A stretch of 64,000 nt of DNA from Manis javanica (taxonomy: Eukaryota > Chordata > Mammalia > Pholidota > Manidae), in NCBI RefSeq assembly GCF_040802235.1, contig NC_133156.1, forward strand, positions 144,939,173 through 145,003,172, written 5' to 3'. This document shows positions 57,573 through 64,000 of this stretch, in pieces (the first letter of the stretch is position 1; each line of letters opens with the position of its first letter). Both the position numbers and the translations under genes were made by a program. The notes beneath the pieces are model-generated. The model made no database searches. It worked only from the letters and a program-made list of their open reading frames with translations, and was not told the origin of the DNA.

Positions 57573-60500
57573 TTATACTCCACAGATGAGTGAAATCATT
57601 TGGTACTTGTCTTTCTCCACCTGGCTTATTTCACTGAGCATAATACTCTCTAGCTCCATCCATGTTGCTGCAAATGGTAGGATTTGTTTTATTGTTATGG
57701 CTGAATAATATTCCATTGTGTACATCTACTACCTCTTCTTTATCCATTCATCTATTAATGGACACTTAGGTTGCTTCCCTGTCTAGGCTGTTGTAAATAG
57801 TGTTGCGATAAACATAGGGGTGCATTGTCTTTTGAATCAGTGGTCTTGTTTGCTTCAGTTAGATTCCTAGGAGTGGAATTCCTGGGTCAAACGGTATTTC
57901 TATTATTAGTTTTTGGAGGAAATTCCATACTGCTTTCCACGATGGTTGAATAATTTACATTCCCACAAATAGTGTAGGAGGGTTTCTCTTTCTTGCATCC
58001 TCGCCAGCATTTGTTGTTGCTTGTCTTTTGAATGTTGGCCATCCTAATTGCTGTGAGGTGATACCTCATTGTGGTTGTAATTTGCATTTCTCTGATAATG
58101 AATTATGTGGAGCATCTTTTCATGTGCCTATTGGCCATCTGAATTTCTTCTTTGGAGAAGTGTCTGTTCAGATCCTCTGCTCATTTTTTTAATTGCATTA
58201 TTTACTTTTTGGGTGTTGAGGTGTGTAAGTTCTTTATATATTTTGGATGTTAACCCCTTGTCAGATATGTCATTTATGAATATATTCTCCCATACTGTAG
58301 GATGACTTTTTGTTCTGCTGATGGTATCCTTTGCTGTACAGAAGCTTTTTAGTTTGATGTAGTCCCATCTGTTCATTTTTACTTTTGTTTCCTTACCCGA
58401 GATGATGTGTTAAGGAAAAAGTTGCTCATATTTATATTCAATAGATTTTTGCTTATGCTTTCTTCTAAAAGTTTTATGGTTTCATGGTTTAGATTCAAGT
58501 CTTTGATCCACTCTAAGTTTACTTCTGTGTATGGAGTTAGCCAGTAATCCAGTTTCTTCTCTTACATGTAGCTGTCCAGTTTTGCCAATGCCAGATGTTG
58601 AAGTGGCTGTTGTTTCCCATTGTATATCCATGGCCCCTTTATCATATATTAATTGACCATATATGCTTGAGTTTATATCTTGGTTTTCTGTTCTGTTCCA
58701 TTGATCTATGGCTCTTTCCTTGTGCCAGTACCAAATTGTCTTGATTACTGTGGCATTGTAGTATAGCTTGAAGTTGGGGAGCATAATCTCTCAGCTTTGT
58801 TCTTCCTCCTCAGAATTGCTTTGGCTATTTGGGGTCTTTTGTGGTTCCATATGAATTTTAGAACTATTTGTTCTAATTTGTTGAAGAATGCCTTTGGTAT
58901 TTTGAAAGGGATTGTACTGAATCTATAGATTGCTTTAGGCAGGATGGCCATTTTGACAATTTTAATTTTTCCTATCCAAGAGCATGGGATGTATTTCCAT
59001 TTATTGGTATCTTCTTTAATTTCTCTCATGAGTGTCTTATAGTTTGCAGAGTATAGGTTTTTTCTCTCCTTGTTTAGGTTTATTCCTAGGTATTTTATTC
59101 CTTTTGATGCAATTGTAAATGGAACTATTTTCCTGATTTCTCTTTCTACTAGTTCATCATTAGTATATAGGAATGCAACAGATTTCTGTGTATTAATTTT
59201 GTATACTGCAACATTGATGAATTGAGTTCCTCTAGTAGTTTTGAGAGGGATTCTTTAGGGTTTTTTATGTCAATAGCATGTTGTCTGCAAACATGGACAG
59301 TTTAACTTCTTCCTTACCAATCTGAATGCCTTTTATCTCTTTGTGTTGCCTGATTGCCATAGCTAGTAACTACAGTACTACATTGAACAAAGTAGGGAAA
59401 GTGGGCATCCTTGTCTTGTTCCCAATCATACAGGAAAAGCTTTCGGCTTTTTGCTATTAAGTATGACATTGGCTGTGGGTTTGTTACATATGGCCTTTAT
59501 TATGTTGAGGTATTTGCCCTGTATACCCATTTTGTTGAGAGTTTTTATCATGAATGGATATTGAATTTTGTCAAATTTTTTTCAGCATCTATGGAGATGA
59601 TCATGTGATTTTGGCCTTCTTTTTGTTGATGTGGTGGATGATGTTGACGGATTTTTGAATATATTGTACTACCCTTGCATCTCTGGAATAAATCCTACTT
59701 GATCATGATGGGTGATCTTTATGATGTATTTTTGAATTCGATTTGCTGATATTTTGTTGAGGATTTTTGCATCTATGTTCGTCAGGGATATTGATCTGTA
59801 AGTTTCTCTTTTGATGGTATCTTTTTCTGGTTTTGGTATTAGAGTGATGCCAGCATCACGGAGTGAGTTTGGAAATAGAAGAGGAGGGCCTCTTCTACGT
59901 TTTGGAAAACTTTAAGGAGGATGGGTATCATTTCTTATCTAAATGTTTGATAAAATTCAGCAGTGAAGCCATCTGGTTCAGGGGTTTTGTTCTGAGGTAG
60001 TTTTTTGATAACCAATTCAATTTCATTGCTTGTAATTGGTCTATTCTGATTTTCTGTTTCTTCCTGGATCAGTCTTGGAAGGTTGTATTTTTCTAGAAAG
60101 TTGCCCATTTCTTGTAGGTTATCCAACTTGTTAGCATGTAATTTTTCATACAATTCTCTAATAATTCTTTCTATTTCTGTGGTGTCTATAGTGATTTTTC
60201 CTTTCTCACTTCTGATTCTGTTTATGTCTGTAAATTCTCTTTTTTTCTTGATAAGTTTGGCTAGGGGTTTATCTATTTTGTTTATTTTCTCAAAGAACCA
60301 GCTCCTGCTTTTGTTGATTCTTTATATTGTTTTATTCTTCTCAATTTTATTTATTTCTGCTCTGATCTTTATTATGTCCCTCCTTCTACTGACTTTGGGC
60401 CTCGTTTGTTCTTCTTTTTCTAGTTTCATTAATTGTGATTTTAGACTGTTCATTTTGGATTGTTCTTCTTTCTTTAGATAAGCCTGTATTGCAATATACT

Positions 60501-61382
60501 TTTCTTTGAAATGGCCTTCGCTTCATCCAAAAGAATTTGTGCTATTGAGTTGTTGTTTTCATTTGACTCTATATATTGTTTGACCTCTTTTTTTATTTGG
60601 TCATTGATTCATTGATTATTTAGGAGTATGTTTTAAAGCCTCTGTGTGTTTGTGGGCTGTTTTGTTTTCTGTGTACAGTTTATATCTAGTTTCATACCTT
60701 TGTGGTCTGAGAAGTTGTTTTGTACAAATTCTATCCTTCTGAATTGACTGAATCCCTTTTTTGTGGCCTAGTATGTGATCTATTCTGGAAAATGTTCCAT
60801 GTGCACTTGAGAAGAATCTGTATCCTGCTGCTTTGGGGTGGAGTGTTCTCTACATGTCTGTTTGGTCCATCTGTTCTAATGTGTTGTTCAGTGTCTCTGT
60901 CTCCTTACTTATTTTCTGTCTGGTTGATCTGTTCTTTGGAGTGAGTGGTGTGTTGAAGTTTCCTTAAATGAATGCATTGAATTCTATTTCCCTCTTTAAT
61001 ATGTTACTATTTGTTTCACATATGTAGGTTGTGTGCATAGATACCTATAATGGTTATATCCTCTTGTTGAACTGATCCATTTATCATTATGTAATGTCCT
61101 TCTTTGTCTTTTGTTACTTTCTTTGTTTTGAGATCTATTTTATCTGATACAAGTACTGAAACTCCTACTTTTTTCTCCCTATTATTTGTATGAAATATCT
61201 TTTTCCATCCCTTTCTCCCTTTTTAGTCTGTGTATGTCTTTGGGTTTGAAGTGAGTCTCTTGTAGATAGCATACAGGTGGATCTTGTTTTTCTATCCATT
61301 CAGTAACTCTATTTCTTTTGATTGGTGCATTCAGTCTATTTGCATTTACAGTAATTATTGATAGATATGTACTTATTGCCAT
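57573..61382 (-). pseudogene. L1 ORF2: L1 ORF2, antisense, heavily degraded
   Basis: The start ATG at 61382 ('MAISTYLSIITVNANRLNAP') aligns with that of the plus-strand L1. Readable blocks: endonuclease N-terminus with QETHF (61182-61409), RT entry '[18 protein letters not shown]' (59935-60153), connection region 'ILPKAIYRF' (58745-59029), '[15 protein letters not shown]' (58482-58784) and 'NPTVWENIF'-like wording (58128-58376). The catalytic FADD is FADN at 59280-59291. The blocks lie in different frames with stops between them. Confidence 0.9.
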
Positions 61383-61559
61383 TGCAGGCTTTGGATTCAT
61401 GGTTACCAAAGGTTCAAGGGCAGCTTATTTATTATCTGTCTAACTTAACTCACTTATTATGCTATTTCAAACACAATCTGAGATTTTTTCTCACACTCCT
61501 TTTTCTTCCTCCTCTACTCTTTATATATCAGGTGTCATATTCTGTACTCTTTGTGTATC

Positions 61560-62538
61560 TCTTGACTGACATTTTGGGTAGGTGATTTAATTTTGCATTT
61601 GTTTAGTATTTAATTAGTCTACTTCCTTTACTGTGGTTTTATTTTACCTGGTGACAGCTATTTATCCTTAAGAGCATGTCCATTTATAGCAGTCCCTCTA
61701 AAATACACTGTAGAGACAGTTTCTGTGAGGTAATTTCCCTAAACTTTTGCTTATCTGGAAATTTTTTAATCCCTGTTTCAAATTCAAATGATAATGTTGC
61801 TGGGTAGAATATTCTTGGCTCAAGTCCCTTCTGTTTCATTGCCTTAAATATATCATGTCACTCCCTTCTAGCCTATAAGGTTTCTGCTGAGAAGTCTGAT
61901 GATAGCCTAATGGTTTTCCTTTGTATATGAACTTTTTTCTCTCTCTGGCTGCTTTTAATACTCTGTCCTTGTCCTTTATCTTTGCCATTTTAATTGTTAT
62001 ATGTCTTGGGGTTGTCTTTCTTGTGTTGTGAGATCTGTGCACTTCCATAGCCTGAGAAACTATTTTCCTACCTAGATTGGGGAAGTTTCAACAATTATTT
62101 CCTCAAAGACACTGTCTATCCCTTTTTCTCTGTCTTCTTCTTCTGGTAACCCCTATAATGTGAATATTGTTACCTTTAGTTTGGTCACATAGTTATCTTA
62201 TTATTTTTTCATTCCTAGAGATCCTTCTTTCTCTCTTTGCCTCAGATTTTTGGTATTCCTGTCTAATTTCTATTTCATTTACCATCTTCTTTATCTCTTC
62301 TAATCTGCTTTTAAATCTCTCCATTGTATGTTTCATTTCAGATACAGTATTTTTCAAAGTTTCTCTCTTTCTTGAAGTCCTCCCTGAGATCTTAAATATT
62401 TTTCTGTAGCTCTGTGAGCATGTTTATGATTTTTCTTTTGAAATCTTTATTAATAAAATTGGTGATTTCAGTTTGATTTGGCCCTCTTTCTGGTATTTGA
62501 GGGATTTTGGTTTGTACCAAATTCTTTTGCAGTTTCAT
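61560..62538 (-). pseudogene. L1 ORF1: L1 ORF1, antisense, degraded
   Basis: The ATG at 62538-62536 begins 'MKLQKNLVQTKI', aligning with the start of the other L1 ORF1. A coiled-coil-like charged section follows, then RRM wording ('YRGYQKKK'-type, degraded), then the C-terminal domain 'HITIKMAKIKDKDRVLKAAR' (61836-62048). The frame is broken many times. The 3' limit is approximate. Confidence 0.75.
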
Positions 62539-63510
62539 ATTTCTAATGATTACTATGGAATAATAACTTTATGTAGGTCTCACCCTCTAGTGCCCAGAAG
62601 CTCTACTTTCTGGAGCTTCCCAGCACCTGGAGCAATGGCAGGGGTATCAGGTGGGTGGCACCAGTGTCTGGCAGGAGGAAAGAGCTCTTTCCTTCTTCCC
62701 AGCCACAATGCCTGCCTCTACTGCCGGGGCCAGGGTGCTGAGCACACAGGGAGGAGCCTCTGAATTATGATGTGGGGCCACCCTCCAGCTGGCCTGGTGC
62801 AACAGTGACCACAGCAGTTTTGCAAAGCAGTGCTGGCTAGGAGGAAGGAGTGGCAGGCTGCATATTGCAGTGAGGGGGCCTCAGTACACATTGCCAGCCA
62901 GAGGGATGGATCATCTAAAGCTCCTGAAAGTTCACAAGCTGCTGGACTGAGTGTGCTGGGACAATTTTGTCCACCTGTCCTTTCTCCTGAGCAGCAAGCT
63001 CTTATTACTCCTTCCCGCTTTAGCAACCCTCTTGCTGTTGGGAAGTCTTTCAATGTGCCTGCCTTTGTTTTGTCCCAGAGCAGCCGGTTATGTGCATACC
63101 TGTCCTCCACAAGTGGCTGGAATCTCAGTTTCTCTGAGTATTACACCTGTCTTAGCTTTGAACCCCTCTAATATCCAGAGTACAATGTGATGTGGGTTTG
63201 TGCTCCCAGACTAGATCTCCTGGGGTGGGTGTTTAGCAGTCCTGGGCTTCTACTCCCTCCCCACTCCATTTGTCTTCCTCCCGCCTGTGAGCTGGGATTG
63301 GAGGTGGGCTTGTGTCCTGCTGGATCTCAGCTTTGCTACTTTACCCATTTCCTTGAGATCTTCTCTTTTCCCCAGATGTAGGCAGTCTGTTGCAGTCTTC
63401 TTTCCAGTTGCTCTTTCAGGCTTAGTTGTATTTGTTGTATTTTTATATTACATGTGGTTTGGGGAGGAGGTTTCTGCCTGTCTTCTCACTCCACCATCTT
63501 TTCTTCTCAT
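62539..63510 (-). promoter_or_regulatory. L1 5'UTR, long form
   Basis: About 970 bp, GC-richer than the rest of the element. It starts with the promoter motif 'aagatggtggagtgag' and has the 'cctcctccccaaaccacat' block shared with the plus-strand L1. After 'ctcaaggaaatg' comes GGGTAAAGT at about 63358-63366 (minus strand), where the plus-strand copy loses homology. Confidence 0.7.
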
Positions 63511-63527
63511 GTGGCTGTTGGTTCTTT
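63511..63527 (+). repeat. Target-site duplication of antisense L1, right copy
   Basis: gtggctgttggttcttt; pairs with 57202-57218 with two mismatches. Confidence 0.75.
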
Positions 63528-63830
63528 ACCTATGAAAGAATCACCCCAGTTTCCTGCCAGCACCATCTACAGCAAGCTCCTTAAACCCTACCTTAAAATA
63601 CCTAAACAAAGGTCAGTTACTATAATACACTTTCTTCCTGAGATACCATTTTCCACGGCACACACTCGGCCTTCCTGTAACAAGTGATAAACCCAATTTA
63701 GTCAACTACAGGTTTGTTGCTGGTGATCTTTGACTTTATTAATGTTAAAAATAAACCTTAATTGGGGGCCTATTCAATTACTAAATTTCCCTTGAGTTTT
63801 CTCAATGTGAAAACTGAATGATTTTGTCAG
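63528..63830. other. Non-coding stretch, no gene recognised
   Basis: Nothing was recognised in about 300 bp between the antisense L1 and the next L1 fragment. Confidence 0.5.
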
Positions 63831-63834
63831 CTTT

Positions 63835-64000
63835 CTCTTCCCACTTTTAGGGAGAAACCTCTGGCTGCTTGTAAGATTTTTTCTTTGTTTTTAGTCTTCA
63901 GAAGTTTAATTGTGATGTGTCTTGGTGTAGATTTCTTTGGGTTTTTCTTGTTAGATTTTTCAGCTTCTTGAATCTGTGACTGTATATGTTTTGCCATATT
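63835..64000 (-). repeat. Old L1 fragment, antisense, cut by window end
   Basis: 'aaacctctggctgcttgtaa', 'gattttttctttgtttttag', 'tttaattgtgatgtgtcttg' and 'gatttctttgggtttttctt' match the antisense ORF1 region of old mammalian L1, comparable with 61920-62020 in the L1 just before it. Confidence 0.7.

Larger units (their letters stand above)
57219..63510 (-). mobile_element. L1: Full-length LINE-1, antisense, old and inactive
   Basis: Reading right to left: a 5' end with 'aaagatggtggagtgagaag' (63500 down), a 5'UTR of about 970 bp, ORF1 from 62538, ORF2 from 61382, a 3'UTR and an A-rich end at about 57227. Bounded by 17-bp direct repeats. Many stops and frameshifts; the RT motif reads FADN instead of FADD (59280-59291). 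It belongs to another, older subfamily than the 14.8-kb copy: its 3' end differs and its 5'UTR keeps the long form. Confidence 0.9.

Noticed and set aside
1..64000. CRISPR arrays, operons, bacterial genes, rRNA genes
   Set aside because: No regular spaced repeats, no dense coding, no rRNA sequence; the window is clearly mammalian nuclear DNA.

Overview
This is a gene-poor stretch of mammalian nuclear DNA. It is AT-rich and intron-like or intergenic, and full of old mammalian repeats (MIR, L2, MaLR/MLT1-type LTRs, MER5-like, old L1M) with younger L1 copies on top. I found no lineage-specific young SINE (no Alu, B1/B2, carnivore tRNA-Lys SINE, equine ERE or ruminant BovB/ART2). The young L1 sequences look laurasiatherian. 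Together with the SINE absence this leads me to guess a pangolin, but that is inference only. No protein-coding gene can be named with confidence.

Layout: 1-14825 is non-coding with MIR and MaLR remnants and a solo LTR (13417-13871, minus). 14841-23432 is the most interesting block. It holds a full-length but decayed L1 with a shortened 5'UTR, then about 3.1 kb of non-L1 sequence broken up by A-tracts. That sequence includes a retrovirus-derived piece (env transmembrane-like frame, polypurine tract, U3-R ending in poly(A)) and a second copy of the U3-R tail. The whole 8.6 kb is bounded by a perfect 15-bp direct repeat (14826-14840 and 23433-23447), which is what a single L1 insertion carrying a long 3' transduction would leave. 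23448-41800 is mostly old repeats, including an ancient L1 (about 32470-36245) with a nested LTR.

41842-46200 holds the only gene-like signals. There is a CpG island (about 45405-46195) with a CCAAT box and a GC box. A candidate 3'-terminal coding exon lies on the minus strand at 41842-41923, so a gene may run right to left from the island. 46200-57200 is non-coding with LTR, MLT1, MIR and L2 copies, a second solo LTR of the 13.4-kb family (53067-53359) and a 5'-truncated young L1 (54641-55559). 57219-63510 is a full-length older L1 on the minus strand with 17-bp flanking repeats (15/17 identical). The window ends inside another antisense L1 fragment.

Two short direct duplications about 1.1 kb apart (35.6/36.8 kb and 43.0/44.1 kb) are not explained by the recognised repeats. 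Old-repeat names come from recalled consensus features, not from a database search, so their boundaries are approximate.
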